Origin: CAZBLK01 sp964492715
GTDB lineage: Bacteria; Bacillota; Clostridia; Lachnospirales; WRBF01
Direction: 5' to 3'
Assembly: GCA_964492715.1 (NCBI GenBank)
Contig: CAZBLK010000023.1
Coordinates: 1 to 47,004, forward strand
DNA length: 47,004 nt
In this document: positions 1 to 8,387 of the stretch, piece after piece
Layout of the letters: every line of letters starts with the position of its first letter
How positions within the stretch are numbered: position 1 is the first letter of the stretch
Position numbers and translations under genes: made by a program
Notes under the pieces: generated by a model
What the model was told of the DNA's origin: nothing
Database searches by the model: none
The model's input: the letters and a program-made list of their open reading frames with translations, nothing else

Positions 1-2
1 CA

Positions 3-452
3 CGGCTTTTATTTTCATTGCCGTCTGTGATTTTCGGTTCATGGTGCGTTGACAAGTTAATTTCAAGAAAATCACCTTTACCAATCGAAAAGCCGCAATT
101 CAAGGTAGGCTTTACAAAAGTTAGGGTGAGAAAAGTAACAAAGCCTGTATTTAAAAATTATTGCGGCGTGGTAAAGCAAGTAGCTTCAATCACGTTCGAA
201 TCTGTAACAAATGACGAGGAATGCACTATTGAATGTGTATGTATTCTTGCCTTGTCAAGCCGACTATTCCATATATTTAAAGCGGTAAATGAGCATATGT
301 TGCTTGAAAAGCCTGAAAAATGTACCCTTGAGTCACTTGTAGGCAAAGAACTAATTGTCGAAGTAGAAGAAGTGAAAAAATTGTACAGGCTTTACCGAAA
401 CATAATAAACTTCCTGCCATCCGATGCAAAAGTTGCATTAAATAATAATTAG
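3..452 (+). CDS. Unidentified protein, 5' partial
   Basis: The reading frame is open to the left edge of the window, so the true start may be missing; an internal TTG at 18 would give 144 residues. The C-terminal half is charged and predicted helical. It ends 12 bases before the DUF927-like gene, whose AGGAGGGAGA ribosome site lies just downstream of this stop, so the two are probably co-transcribed. The position suggests a replication-module accessory protein of the left element. I do not recognise the family. Confidence 0.6.
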   Translation, partial: RLLFSLPSVIFGSWCVDKLISRKSPLPIEKPQFKVGFTKVRVRKVTKPVFKNYCGVVKQVASITFESVTNDEECTIECVCILALSSRLFHIFKAVNEHMLLEKPEKCTLESLVGKELIVEVEEVKKLYRLYRNIINFLPSDAKVALNNN

Positions 453-464
453 GAGGGAGATATT

Positions 465-2837
465 ATGTTGGAACTGATTGTTGATATCTTACAAGAAAAT
501 TGCTTGAAATTTTCAGACTGCTTGACTAGGATTTGTGACGGTACACTTGAAAATGACCTAAAATTTAAGTGGATATCTTTATTTATTGGTACTGGATATA
601 AAGATATTGTCATTGAATTATTAAAGCTTTCAAACGTCTTTGGTGAAGCAGATATTAAAATGGTTGACGAAATATCTGAGAACTACAAACTTAACAGCAT
701 TCGACCAACATGCTGCCGTACTTTCGGGTGTTCTGATGAAGAAATAAACAAGTGCCAGAATTTATTAACCTTTAATTCAAATCATGAGGCAAATAATTCA
801 CCTTCCTTTTTTATTAGTGCAGAAAAAATAAAAAGTGCACAATTAAAATTAAGGTTTGAAGAGTTAAAGGAAAAAGTCATCTTGCAAATTTTAGATGGTG
901 ACAAATCTGCACATCTGGAAGAAGAATTTATTAAGGTCGTTGCACAGATGAAAAACGATAGCCCAGTTTTGTTTGAAAAGCTTAAAACAGATTTGCAAGG
1001 CAATAACGTGAAAATTCAAGCTTTTGTTGAGGAAGTTAATAAGTTTGCAAAAACCATTTCTAAAGGTAGTGAACTTTTATGTACGGCAAATAATGTAACA
1101 CTGCCTGAAATTCTGAAACCTTTTGCAGACGGTCTTGACCCTAGCAAAGTATTTATTGATGATATGGGGCAATTAATAGTTGTCATAAATTCTATGGATA
1201 GCGAAATTTTAATGCCCATTTCAAATTTTGTGGCTAGAATTGTTCAAGTTTTAGAATACGATGAATGTCACGATTTCCTAAAGGAATTCGTTATTGAGGG
1301 CATATTAGAAGGAACTAAACAATTGCATACAATAACTGTTTCAGCAAAAGAATTCTCAGCTATGAACTGGGTTTTGACAAAATGGGGTAACGTTATAATC
1401 ACATCTGCACCAAAGGCAAAGGAGTTTTTGCGTGAAGCTATTCAAAAAGTTTCAATAAATGCCCCTGTAACAAATGTGTACTATAGTCTCGGGTGGAAAG
1501 AGATTGACGGTAATTGGTGCTACCTATACTCAAGTGGGGTTATTGGCAATAATACTGCTCTGGTTGCTGAAATAACCGAACTAAAGGGGTACTATTTTAC
1601 AGATTATAACTATGACGTTAAGGATTGTGCTCGGTTTGTTCAGTTATTTATGGACATTGCTCCACACGAAATAACATTTCCGCTACTCGCACATACCTTC
1701 TTGTCAATATTGATTGAAAAGTTAAAAATGGAAGACATAGAACCACGTTATTTACTTTGGGTTTATGGCGTTTCAGGTAGCTTCAAGACGGCTTTAAGCG
1801 TTGTTCTAATGAACTTTTTTGGAAAGTTTAGAACTCCGCCTGCTTCATTTAATGATACGATAACAGCACTTGAAAAAAAGAGTTTTTTAACTAAGGACTC
1901 AATGCTACTCGTTGATGATTACTGCCCAGCAGCATCACCGCAAGAAGCACGAGCCAAAGTTACGGTCGCAAATGTTCTTACACGGAAATATGGCGACAGA
2001 ATTTCTAAGGGTAGAAGCAAGAGCAACCTACAGCTTGCAAAAGAATATCCGCCAAGGGGTAATTTGATTTGTACTAGCGAAGACCTTCTAGTTGGACATT
2101 CAACCAATAGTAGGCATATCGGTGTTTCAATAAATCGTGGAGATATTGACCCGAACATTCTTACAGAGCTTCAAAATAACACTGACCTTCTGACATGCTT
2201 TATGTACAACTTTATTGAGTATGTGTCAGAAAAAATCATGAATACTGACCATGTATCTTTTAAGGAGAAGTTCTTAGAGTATCGTGATAATTCGCAAGAC
2301 TCAAACCATCATAAGCGTTTTGCAGAATCTATCGCCTGTATGCAAATAGGCTTTGAGGTACTGCTTGATTTTTTGAGATATATTGATTTCATTGATGATG
2401 AAAAACATAAAGCTCATTTTGACGAGGCATTTCGGGTTTTTAAAGCACTGGCTAAGCAACAAAATGCCCTCGTTCAACATGATGATATTGCTGATAAATA
2501 CATGTCGGCTTTAAAGGAGTTAATAGACACCAAGCAAATAGAGCCTGTTAACAAAAATCTTCCGACTACGCTACAAAAAGGCACTGTGTTATGCTATGAA
2601 GATGAAAACAATTACTATTTCATACCCCAGAGCACTTACGCCGTTGTATGTGAATTTTTCTCCCGTAGGGGCGAACTTTTAAGTACAACAGAGCTTATGC
2701 TCCGAAAGATGCTTGAGGCTAAAAAGTATATTATAACATTGCCAGACGATGATAACCGAAAGACTGTCAAAATTCGAATAGGTTTAAAAACAATTTGGAC
2801 TCTTCAAGTTCCGAAAAGTATATTAGACACGTTCTAA
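465..2837 (+). CDS. DUF927-like superfamily 3-type ATPase/helicase of the left element
   Basis: A 790-residue protein with a long N-terminal region (about 1-370) without an obvious fold, followed by a P-loop ATPase. The Walker A motif GVSGSFKT lies near residue 437 and the Walker B motif MLLVDDY near residue 478. The arrangement matches DUF927-type helicases found with primases and polymerases in phages and integrative elements, where they are thought to unwind DNA at replication start. The ATG at 465 follows an AGGAGGGAGA ribosome site. A 13-bp stem terminator follows directly, and a family A polymerase comes next. The exact subfamily is uncertain. A second, shorter DUF927-like protein sits in the right-hand prophage (39673-41514), so the window holds two separate replication modules. 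Confidence 0.75.
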   Translation: MLELIVDILQENCLKFSDCLTRICDGTLENDLKFKWISLFIGTGYKDIVIELLKLSNVFGEADIKMVDEISENYKLNSIRPTCCRTFGCSDEEINKCQNLLTFNSNHEANNSPSFFISAEKIKSAQLKLRFEELKEKVILQILDGDKSAHLEEEFIKVVAQMKNDSPVLFEKLKTDLQGNNVKIQAFVEEVNKFAKTISKGSELLCTANNVTLPEILKPFADGLDPSKVFIDDMGQLIVVINSMDSEILMPISNFVARIVQVLEYDECHDFLKEFVIEGILEGTKQLHTITVSAKEFSAMNWVLTKWGNVIITSAPKAKEFLREAIQKVSINAPVTNVYYSLGWKEIDGNWCYLYSSGVIGNNTALVAEITELKGYYFTDYNYDVKDCARFVQLFMDIAPHEITFPLLAHTFLSILIEKLKMEDIEPRYLLWVYGVSGSFKTALSVVLMNFFGKFRTPPASFNDTITALEKKSFLTKDSMLLVDDYCPAASPQEARAKVTVANVLTRKYGDRISKGRSKSNLQLAKEYPPRGNLICTSEDLLVGHSTNSRHIGVSINRGDIDPNILTELQNNTDLLTCFMYNFIEYVSEKIMNTDHVSFKEKFLEYRDNSQDSNHHKRFAESIACMQIGFEVLLDFLRYIDFIDDEKHKAHFDEAFRVFKALAKQQNALVQHDDIADKYMSALKELIDTKQIEPVNKNLPTTLQKGTVLCYEDENNYYFIPQSTYAVVCEFFSRRGELLSTTELMLRKMLEAKKYIITLPDDDNRKTVKIRIGLKTIWTLQVPKSILDTF

Positions 2838-2845
2838 AATTATAG

Positions 2846-2877
2846 AATGTGAGCTGTGTTAACGCACAGCTCACATT
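2846..2877 (+). terminator. Perfect 13-bp stem-loop after the DUF927-like gene
   Basis: Arms 2846-2858 and 2865-2877 are perfectly complementary around a 6-base loop and are followed by AAATTTT. This is a likely intrinsic terminator or attenuator between the ATPase and the polymerase gene. Confidence 0.7.
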
Positions 2878-2912
2878 AAATTTTGTCTAAGAATGAGAGG
2901 GGTTATCATTAT

Positions 2913-4628
2913 ATGGTTAATACAACAAAATACTGTTATATTACTTCTTTAACCGAAGCAAATAAATACATTAATGAAATTTTAGGCAATAACTTTAGTT
3001 TTTGTGGCATTGACACTGAAACTACTGGTTTAAATGTATTTAAGGATAGAATTAGGACTATTCAAATAGCTATTCCTAACGCACCTGTATATATATTTGA
3101 TAATAAGGATATAGGCTTAGATATTGTTCCTTTATTACGGCAAGTATTAAATAATACTTCAATTAAAATATTCCATAATGCAAAGTTTGACCTAAAGTTT
3201 TTAGCTAACATGGGTATTTTTATAGAAGATAATATTTTTGACACTATGCTTGCTGAGTATGTAATAATGTCAGGCTCATCATACAGCGGATTTAAACTTA
3301 GCGATATTGCTAATAAATACACTAATTCAATTCTTAATAAGGACTTTCAGACAAGCAACTGGTCTCGTGCATTAACAGCAGAGCAGCTAGAATACGCTGC
3401 TAATGATGCTAGTGTTCTTCTTGATATTTATAGTAAACAGCTAGAAGTATTAAAAAGCTTAAACTTAATGGACACTATGGAGCTTGAAAACAAAGTTGTT
3501 GTCCCAACGTACAAGATGGAATTAGCTGGCTTTAAAATTGATAAAAGGGCTGTTAGAGATTTAAAAGTTGACATTATTGAAGATAGGGCTGAAGTACATA
3601 ATGAACTTAAAACGTTACTGCCAAACGTTGAAAATTATAATAGCCCATCACAGGTTAAAAATGCTCTTTTAGAGCTCGGATTGAAAATCAAGTCAACAGA
3701 AAAAGACGAGTTAACAAAGTACAAGGAGCAATACCCAGCCATTGACAAGCTGTTAAGCTACAAGAAAATTAGCAAAAGAATATCTCTTCTTGATAGTTTA
3801 GTTAAAGAAGTCAATCCTGAAACAGGGCGAATTTATGCTAACTATAAACAATGTATGACAACTACAGGCAGATACAGTTGCACGAACCCAAACCTACAAG
3901 GCATACCTAACTCAAATGATTTTAGGCGTTGTTTTGCATGTGATGAAGGTAATTTACTTGTAATTGCTGATTATTCGCAAATTGAGCTTAGAATAATTGC
4001 AGAAGTTGCAAATGATGAAACTATGATTGACGTTTTTAACAGAGGCGAAGACATTCATAAACTCACGGCTTCTATAGTTAATCATAAGGCAATTGACGAA
4101 GTAACATCAAAAGAACGTCAGTCTGCTAAGGCAATGAACTTTGGGCTAATATACGGCATGGGCTATAAAATGTTTAGGCAATACGCAAAGAACAACTATG
4201 GTGTTGACCTTTCAGAGCAAGAAACTAAAAGTTCTGTTGATAACTTTTTCTTAACTTACAGAGGAATTGGAAACAGACTCTCCGTATTATCGTCGTTATT
4301 TAGCTGTGAGGAACGAACATTAGGCAATAGGAGACGTTTGTGGAATTATAAGCCTATTATTACCGAGAGAGCAAATGCAGCTATTCAAGGAACAGGTGCG
4401 GATATTCTAAAACAAGCTTTGATTAATGTTAATGAACAGCTATTAAGTGATGAAGTTAAGCTTATATCTACAGTTCATGATGAGATTATATTGGAATGCC
4501 ATAAGGATAAGGCAAATTATGTTAGCAAAACATTAAAAGACCTTATGGAACAAGCTGGAAGAAAATATTTAAAAAGTGTACCCATAATTGCAGATGTATC
4601 AATTAGTGATTCATGGGCTGGTAAGTAA
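2913..4628 (+). CDS. Phage-type DNA polymerase, family A
   Basis: About 571 residues, starting at the ATG at 2913 because a GAGAGGGG ribosome site precedes it. An upstream in-frame TTG at 2883 has no such site. The N-terminal third is a 3'-5' exonuclease (DTETTGL near residue 34). The polymerase domain has motif A DYSQIELR near residue 352, motif B with RQSAKAMNFGLIYG near 402, and motif C VHDEI near 521. There is no 5'-3' nuclease domain, so this is the short form used by phages and integrative elements for their own replication, not the host repair enzyme. It is followed by a 20-bp inverted repeat and a broken tyrosine integrase, so it belongs to the left element. Confidence 0.93.
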   Translation: MVNTTKYCYITSLTEANKYINEILGNNFSFCGIDTETTGLNVFKDRIRTIQIAIPNAPVYIFDNKDIGLDIVPLLRQVLNNTSIKIFHNAKFDLKFLANMGIFIEDNIFDTMLAEYVIMSGSSYSGFKLSDIANKYTNSILNKDFQTSNWSRALTAEQLEYAANDASVLLDIYSKQLEVLKSLNLMDTMELENKVVVPTYKMELAGFKIDKRAVRDLKVDIIEDRAEVHNELKTLLPNVENYNSPSQVKNALLELGLKIKSTEKDELTKYKEQYPAIDKLLSYKKISKRISLLDSLVKEVNPETGRIYANYKQCMTTTGRYSCTNPNLQGIPNSNDFRRCFACDEGNLLVIADYSQIELRIIAEVANDETMIDVFNRGEDIHKLTASIVNHKAIDEVTSKERQSAKAMNFGLIYGMGYKMFRQYAKNNYGVDLSEQETKSSVDNFFLTYRGIGNRLSVLSSLFSCEERTLGNRRRLWNYKPIITERANAAIQGTGADILKQALINVNEQLLSDEVKLISTVHDEIILECHKDKANYVSKTLKDLMEQAGRKYLKSVPIIADVSISDSWAGK

Positions 4629-4635
4629 CCACAAC

Positions 4636-4693
4636 TATAGCAATTCCGTAAATAACGATGAAGACAGCATTAATTATTTACGGAATTGCTATA
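4636..4693. repeat. 20-bp perfect inverted repeat between polymerase and integrase
   Basis: Arms 4636-4655 and 4674-4693 are perfectly complementary with an 18-base spacer. There is no T tract after it, so it is not a standard intrinsic terminator. It could be an RNA stability or processing hairpin for the polymerase message, or a protein binding site near the element end. Confidence 0.8.
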
Positions 4694-4738
4694 ATCACCA
4701 TCTGCTGTTCCAAATTTTTCAAAACATCTCTATTTTTT

Positions 4739-4765
4739 CTGGGAACAGTGGGAACAGTGGGAACA
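4739..4765 (+). repeat. Tandem 9-bp repeat (GTGGGAACA type), left copy
   Basis: Three consecutive 9-bp units, the second and third exactly GTGGGAACA and the first CTGGGAACA, lie between the polymerase and the integrase start. The same 9-mer occurs in tandem and inverted in the right-hand replication module (39404-39669). The period and location are iteron-like, but the function is inferred only. Confidence 0.6.
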
Positions 4766-4795
4766 TTTTTAAATATTTTACGAAAGGTAAAGGAT

Positions 4796-5679
4796 ATGCC
4801 ATATACTCTTAGTTACAAAAAATACTGCAATTACTGGTTGTCAAATGTTGTTAAAGACCAGTTAGCTAATTCTTCGCTCATTAGCTATAAATCAAAACTC
4901 ACTAACTATGTTTTGCCTTATGTTGGTAGAATCCAATTAGCAAGCATAAGAAAATATGATATACAAAACTTGGTTATTAAGTTAAACCAATCAACAGGCT
5001 TGTCTAGCAGTAGCATTCGTCAAATATTTAATATTTTTAATAAGTCTCTGAAGCACGCTGTTGAAATGGATTTAATAAAGAAAAATCCTGCTACTGGTGT
5101 AAAATTACCTAAGGCGGAAAAATACACACCATGTATTTATACCGATGAAGAAATGCTAAAGTTATTAGACAGAGCTTCGGGTACAGATATTGAAATACCT
5201 ATTTTGCTTGCAAGTAGAATGGGGCTTAGGCGTGGAGAAATTCTTGCTTTACAATGGAAAGATATAAATTTCAGAGTTAGAACTATTTCTATATCAAAAA
5301 CTTTGAGCACTGGTGCTGAGAAGTTCTCAAAGCCTAAGGGAAAAAAGGCAACTAGAGCATTAATAATGCCAACTGATGTTTTAAATAAGCTTTTATTACA
5401 CTTAAAAAATCAAGAAAACTGCTTAAAGGTTCGTTCTCTGATAATACCTTCTTAGTCATAAATAATGATGGTTTTCACTACTATCCAATGTATTTGAATA
5501 GAAGGTTTCAGCAGTTAATTGATGATAACAGTCTTCCTAAAATTAGGTTTCATGACCTACGGCATTTCTATGCAACAAATGCCCATAATAACGGAACGCC
5601 AATAAAGAAGCTTGCTCAAGCATTAGGGCATTCATCAGCGGCAATCACTGTAGAACACTATGTTTCAAACAATATCTAA
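4796..5679 (+). pseudogene. Tyrosine integrase broken by a frameshift
   Basis: The ATG at 4796 follows AAAGGTAAAGGAT. The first frame runs to a TAG at 5453-5455 and carries the SAM-like N-terminal DNA-binding region and the first catalytic arginine (GLRRGE, near residue 145). The second frame, open from about 5400 to 5679, carries the rest of the catalytic set: HDLRHF (His-x-x-Arg), LGHSS (His) and the tyrosine in VEHYVS. The two frames differ by one base, and the join best fits a single-base loss near 5420-5440. All catalytic residues are still present, so the lesion is recent or a sequencing error. This is the integrase of the left element, next to its presumed right end. Confidence 0.85.
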
Positions 5680-5681
5680 CT

Positions 5682-5706
5682 GTTATAGAACTTCTATATC
5701 TATAAC
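5682..5706. repeat. 8-bp inverted repeat just after the broken integrase
   Basis: GTTATAGA and TCTATAAC pair around a 9-base loop directly after the integrase stop. It may be a weak terminator or part of the element end. TCTATAAC recurs at 5826-5833. The rest of 5707-5847 is AT-rich with no gene that I can support. Confidence 0.4.
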
Positions 5707-5847
5707 AATTGAAGGCTAATATTAGGCTAAATATCGTGTTTTATACATTGGGTGCAATTTTATACTTTCTTAAATCTACCGATAAATCTAATAATATAAA
5801 GGTTTATGTGTTACAGATTTAAAATTCTATAACAGGGGGGAAATGCT

Positions 5848-6003
5848 ATGTACATTTCTAAGATAAAACGCAGTGAGTTAAAAAATATCCATAACAAGGT
5901 GGATAATGATTCTGTAAGTAAAGGCATGGTCAATATTAAAGTCAATAAAGTTGATTTAATGCCTGTTGTAAAACTTCTTAGCCAAGTTTTATTTGCATCG
6001 TAG
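5848..6003 (+). CDS. Small protein of 51 residues, unknown
   Basis: The ATG at 5848 follows a strong ribosome site (AGGGGGGAAA). The product is basic at its N-terminus (MYISKIKRSELKN) and has a hydrophobic C-terminal stretch ending LLSQVLFAS. It lies between the broken tyrosine integrase and the serine integrase, in the same direction. I do not recognise a family. It could be a recombination accessory peptide or belong to the left element. Confidence 0.5.
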   Translation: MYISKIKRSELKNIHNKVDNDSVSKGMVNIKVNKVDLMPVVKLLSQVLFAS

Positions 6004-6056
6004 TTTTACAGTGTTGCCTTACTATCTTAAAGGCAGTACGTTAACCAGAAAGAGCA

Positions 6057-6086
6057 TTGTTGTTACAATAATATAAGAGCTATAAT
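6057..6086 (+). promoter_or_regulatory. Predicted promoter of the serine integrase
   Basis: TTGTTG (6057-6062) and a perfect TATAAT (6081-6086) with an 18-bp spacer, about 100 bases before the integrase ATG. Confidence 0.55.
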
Positions 6087-6088
6087 AA

Positions 6089-6119
6089 GAAGAAACCCAT
6101 AAAAGCGAAGAAACCCATA
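6089..6119 (+). repeat. 13-bp direct repeat in the integrase leader
   Basis: GAAGAAACCCATA occurs at 6089-6101 and 6107-6119, 18 bp apart, right at and after the predicted transcription start. This would suit a repressor or directionality factor binding site, but nothing else supports that. Confidence 0.5.
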
Positions 6120-6186
6120 CCTGCTTTTAATTGTATCACAAGCTAATATTATTACTTTGATTATAATTAAAAGGAGAGAACATTTT

Positions 6187-7791
6187 ATGAAAAATGAAGC
6201 AATATATACTCCAACAAAGTCAGCCGTAATTTACGCTAGGTATTCCAGCAGTAACCAACGTGAAGAAAGTATTGAAGCACAGGTTCGTGCTTGTAGTGAA
6301 TACGCTTTATCTTTAGGTTTAAACGTCATTGAAGTTTATGCAGATTCGGCAAAGTCTGGTACTAACTCAGACCGTGAAGAATTCCAACGCATGATAGCTG
6401 ATAGTGAAGAAGGCAAGTTCGGGTATGTTATTATCCACAAGCTTGATAGGTTTAGCAGGGATAAGTACGATTCAGTTGTTTTCAAGAGAAAACTAAAAAG
6501 CAATAATGTTAACCTTCTTTCAGTAATTGAACGGCTGGATGGTAGTCCAGAAAGTATGATTTTAGAATCATTGATTGAAGGCATGGCACAATATTATTCT
6601 GCTAATCTTGCTAGAGAGGTTATGAAAGGTATGAAAGAATCTGCTTACAAATGTACTCATTTAGGGGGTATTCCACCTTTGGGATATGATGTAGACCCAG
6701 CAACAAAAAAATATGTTATAAACGAAGCCGAAGCTAAAATTATAAGTAAAATATTCAATAAATATGCTGATGGTATAGGTTATAATCAAATTTTAGAGTA
6801 CCTCAATGGCATGGGTCACACAACTAAACAGGGTAAACCGTTTAGTAAAGGTAGTCTAAATACTATTTTGAAAAATGATAAGTATACTGGAAGATTTGTA
6901 TTTAATAAAAAGCTAGAAAAAGATGTAATGGGTAAGCGTAGACCGAAGATAAAGCCCCAAGAAGAATGGATTGTAGTTGAAGACGGTATGCCAGCCATTA
7001 TTGACAAAGAAACATTTGATAAGGTTCAACTTAAACTCGCTCAAAACCTTAAAAACGGTGGTAAGTTTAAGGCTAAAGAAGTATATTTACTGACAGGATT
7101 AATATTCTGTGGTGAGTGTGGTTCTTCCATGTACGGCAACACAAGGTATTGCGGAAGAGGAAAGACCAAGTATGTTTCCTATCGCTGTTCAGACAGAGCA
7201 CAGCATAAAGGGTGTCTAAACAAGGAACTAAGAAAAGAGTACCTTGAAAGTTTCGTCCTTGACGAACTTTACAACAAACTGTTTTCAGAGGATTCCATTA
7301 AAAAGCTGTCAACCATGCTAACAGAGTACAACAACAGACAGTTTGAAGTTAACAAAGATGAAATTAACACTGTTACTACTGAATTACATACCGTTATGGA
7401 TAAAATTAATAAGGTCATTCGGCTTGTTTCTGAAAGCGGTATTTCTATTGATACTGTAAAAGATGAGCTAAAACAGCTTGAGGAAAGAAAACAGTTCCTT
7501 TCAGCTTATTTTAACGAATTGTCGTTAAGAAACAAAACCCCATTGGTAACAGAAACAATGGTTACGGACTTAATTAACCGTTCTAAGGACTTTGTTAGAA
7601 CAAAAAACATAGCTGAATGCAGGAATTTCATTGAAAACTACGTTGAAAGAGTTAATGTTTACAGTGAACATGTTGAGGTTGTTTTTAAAATTAACTTGCC
7701 TAACGAGGAAGAAAACGACATTGTTCCTATGAAAAGTGAGGGAAAAATAAAGGTACTGCAAACAGACTACAAAGTTTGTTGTGTAAGCTGA
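6187..7791 (+). CDS. Large serine recombinase (phage integrase)
   Basis: The start is the ATG at 6187, which follows AAAGGAGAGAA, giving 534 residues. The N-terminal resolvase domain has the catalytic serine in YARYSSSNQ (near residue 18-20) and the conserved LDRFSRD. Then come the recombinase DNA-binding domain and a zinc beta-ribbon with CGECGSS and a later Cys pair (about residues 305-345). A long charged coiled-coil region lies near 390-470. This is the layout of phage large serine integrases, which join short attP and attB sites without supercoiling. It faces the late genes of the right-hand prophage (convergent) and is the most likely integrase of that prophage. Confidence 0.95.
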   Translation: MKNEAIYTPTKSAVIYARYSSSNQREESIEAQVRACSEYALSLGLNVIEVYADSAKSGTNSDREEFQRMIADSEEGKFGYVIIHKLDRFSRDKYDSVVFKRKLKSNNVNLLSVIERLDGSPESMILESLIEGMAQYYSANLAREVMKGMKESAYKCTHLGGIPPLGYDVDPATKKYVINEAEAKIISKIFNKYADGIGYNQILEYLNGMGHTTKQGKPFSKGSLNTILKNDKYTGRFVFNKKLEKDVMGKRRPKIKPQEEWIVVEDGMPAIIDKETFDKVQLKLAQNLKNGGKFKAKEVYLLTGLIFCGECGSSMYGNTRYCGRGKTKYVSYRCSDRAQHKGCLNKELRKEYLESFVLDELYNKLFSEDSIKKLSTMLTEYNNRQFEVNKDEINTVTTELHTVMDKINKVIRLVSESGISIDTVKDELKQLEERKQFLSAYFNELSLRNKTPLVTETMVTDLINRSKDFVRTKNIAECRNFIENYVERVNVYSEHVEVVFKINLPNEEENDIVPMKSEGKIKVLQTDYKVCCVS

Positions 7792-7868
7792 TTGCTCCAA
7801 AAAACCAGAAGGGCGATAGATGGCATTCACAGCACCCAAAACAGCAATGTCAGCCAAGAACACAAGAA

Positions 7869-7896
7869 GACCGTAGAGAACTTAATCTCTACGGTC
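7869..7896. terminator. 11-bp perfect stem-loop downstream of the serine integrase
   Basis: Arms 7869-7879 and 7886-7896 pair perfectly around ACTTAA. It lies 77 bases after the integrase stop, but no T tract follows it; a second hairpin with a T run comes just after. It may be a transcription barrier or part of the attachment region. Confidence 0.5.
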
Positions 7897-7911
7897 AAAT
7901 TAATTTAAACA

Positions 7912-7935
7912 AAAGCCTTAAATTCAGGCTTTTTC
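7912..7935 (+). terminator. Intrinsic terminator for the serine integrase
   Basis: AAAGCCT (7912-7918) pairs with AGGCTTT (7926-7932) and runs into a T tract. Together with the preceding hairpin it closes the integrase transcript. Confidence 0.65.
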
Positions 7936-7964
7936 CTCAACATTTAAGTCGAGGAAGCTCCAAA

Positions 7965-7985
7965 TGGAGGTGAGGGGAATCGAAC
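7965..7985 (-). other. Remnant resembling the 3' end of tmRNA or a tRNA
   Basis: On the - strand this reads GTTCGATTCCCCTCACCTCCA, the form of a T-arm plus acceptor stem end as seen in tmRNA and class II tRNAs. Similarity stops after the GTTCG, and no body of an RNA gene follows upstream. Such short 3' fragments are typical scars or attachment cores left by tyrosine-integrase elements. The identification is by motif only. Confidence 0.4.
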
Positions 7986-8144
7986 AACAGCCCAGTTTGT
8001 GCTTATTTTTTGACAAGTTCACATCTACCGCCATAGCTTCCCTTCTTAGTCATTTAATTCCTGTTACTTATTATACGCAAGCATATGATAAAAATAAAAA
8101 AAGAACGCTCAAAAATTTTCTTTTTTAATCCCTCCGAGTCTAAT

Positions 8145-8189
8145 CCCACACAGCCTGCTGCGTTACAGGGTAACAAAAAGCAGTGTGGG
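8145..8189. other. Imperfect 45-bp palindrome, candidate attachment region
   Basis: CCCACA (8145-8150) pairs with TGTGGG (8184-8189), CTGCT (8155-8159) with AGCAG (8179-8183), and TTAC (8163-8166) with GTAA (8170-8173). It lies in the gene-free 7792-8231 stretch between the convergent integrase and late genes, which otherwise holds only the terminators and the tmRNA-like remnant. Large serine integrase sites are short imperfect palindromes of this size, hence the suggestion. No second att copy is visible in the window. Confidence 0.3.
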
Positions 8190-8219
8190 CGTGGATTGAA
8201 AATAGTTGTTTTACTATGA

Positions 8220-8250
8220 AAAAAGCAAAGCTTACACTGCTCTGCTTTTT
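8220..8250. terminator. Bidirectional terminator at the end of the prophage late strand
   Basis: AAAAAGCA (8220-8227) pairs with TGCTTTTT (8243-8250), with T-rich runs on both strands. On the - strand it overlaps the last codons and stop of the Cys-rich ORF, so it closes that transcript. Confidence 0.6.
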
Positions 8251-8387
8251 GTTTTATTACAACATATACAAGCGTTACATTTATTTACACGCCAGCAAGT
8301 ACAGCAGCGTTTACACGCTACAGATGTTGCTTTAGCTATATACGGCTTACCATTTGCAAAATAAATGATATAAGCCGTATTAAACAA
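8232..8387 (-). CDS. Small Cys-rich protein, 51 residues
   Basis: The frame starts at a TTG (8387) that overlaps the stop of the DUF11 gene and ends at 8232 inside the terminator. The first 25 residues are apolar (AYIIYFANGKPYIAKATS). The tail carries eight cysteines, in CKRCCTC and later CNACICC, suggesting metal binding or disulfide cross-linking. There is no separate ribosome site, so translation would be coupled to the DUF11 gene; the tail could also be reached by a frameshift from it. An inverted repeat (8340-8349 with 8371-8380) lies within the gene. Support comes from the Cys spacing, the coupling and the terminator placement. I do not recognise a named family. Confidence 0.45.
   Translation of the reverse strand: MFNTAYIIYFANGKPYIAKATSVACKRCCTCWRVNKCNACICCNKTKSRAV

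Noticed and set aside
4588..4812. + strand frame overlapping the end of the polymerase
   Set aside because: It is a shadow over the polymerase end, the 20-bp inverted repeat and the 9-bp repeats, with no start signal.
7793..7880. A - strand membrane-like stretch (LLVFLADIAVLGAVNAIY) after the serine integrase
   Set aside because: It could be the remnant of a host gene cut by integration, but it has no start and runs into the integrase antisense; too weak to annotate.
8185..8201. GTGGGCGTGGATTGAAA resembles the 3' end of type I-C CRISPR repeats
   Set aside because: There is a single copy, no spacer or second repeat and no cas gene in the window; it is part of the imperfect palindrome.
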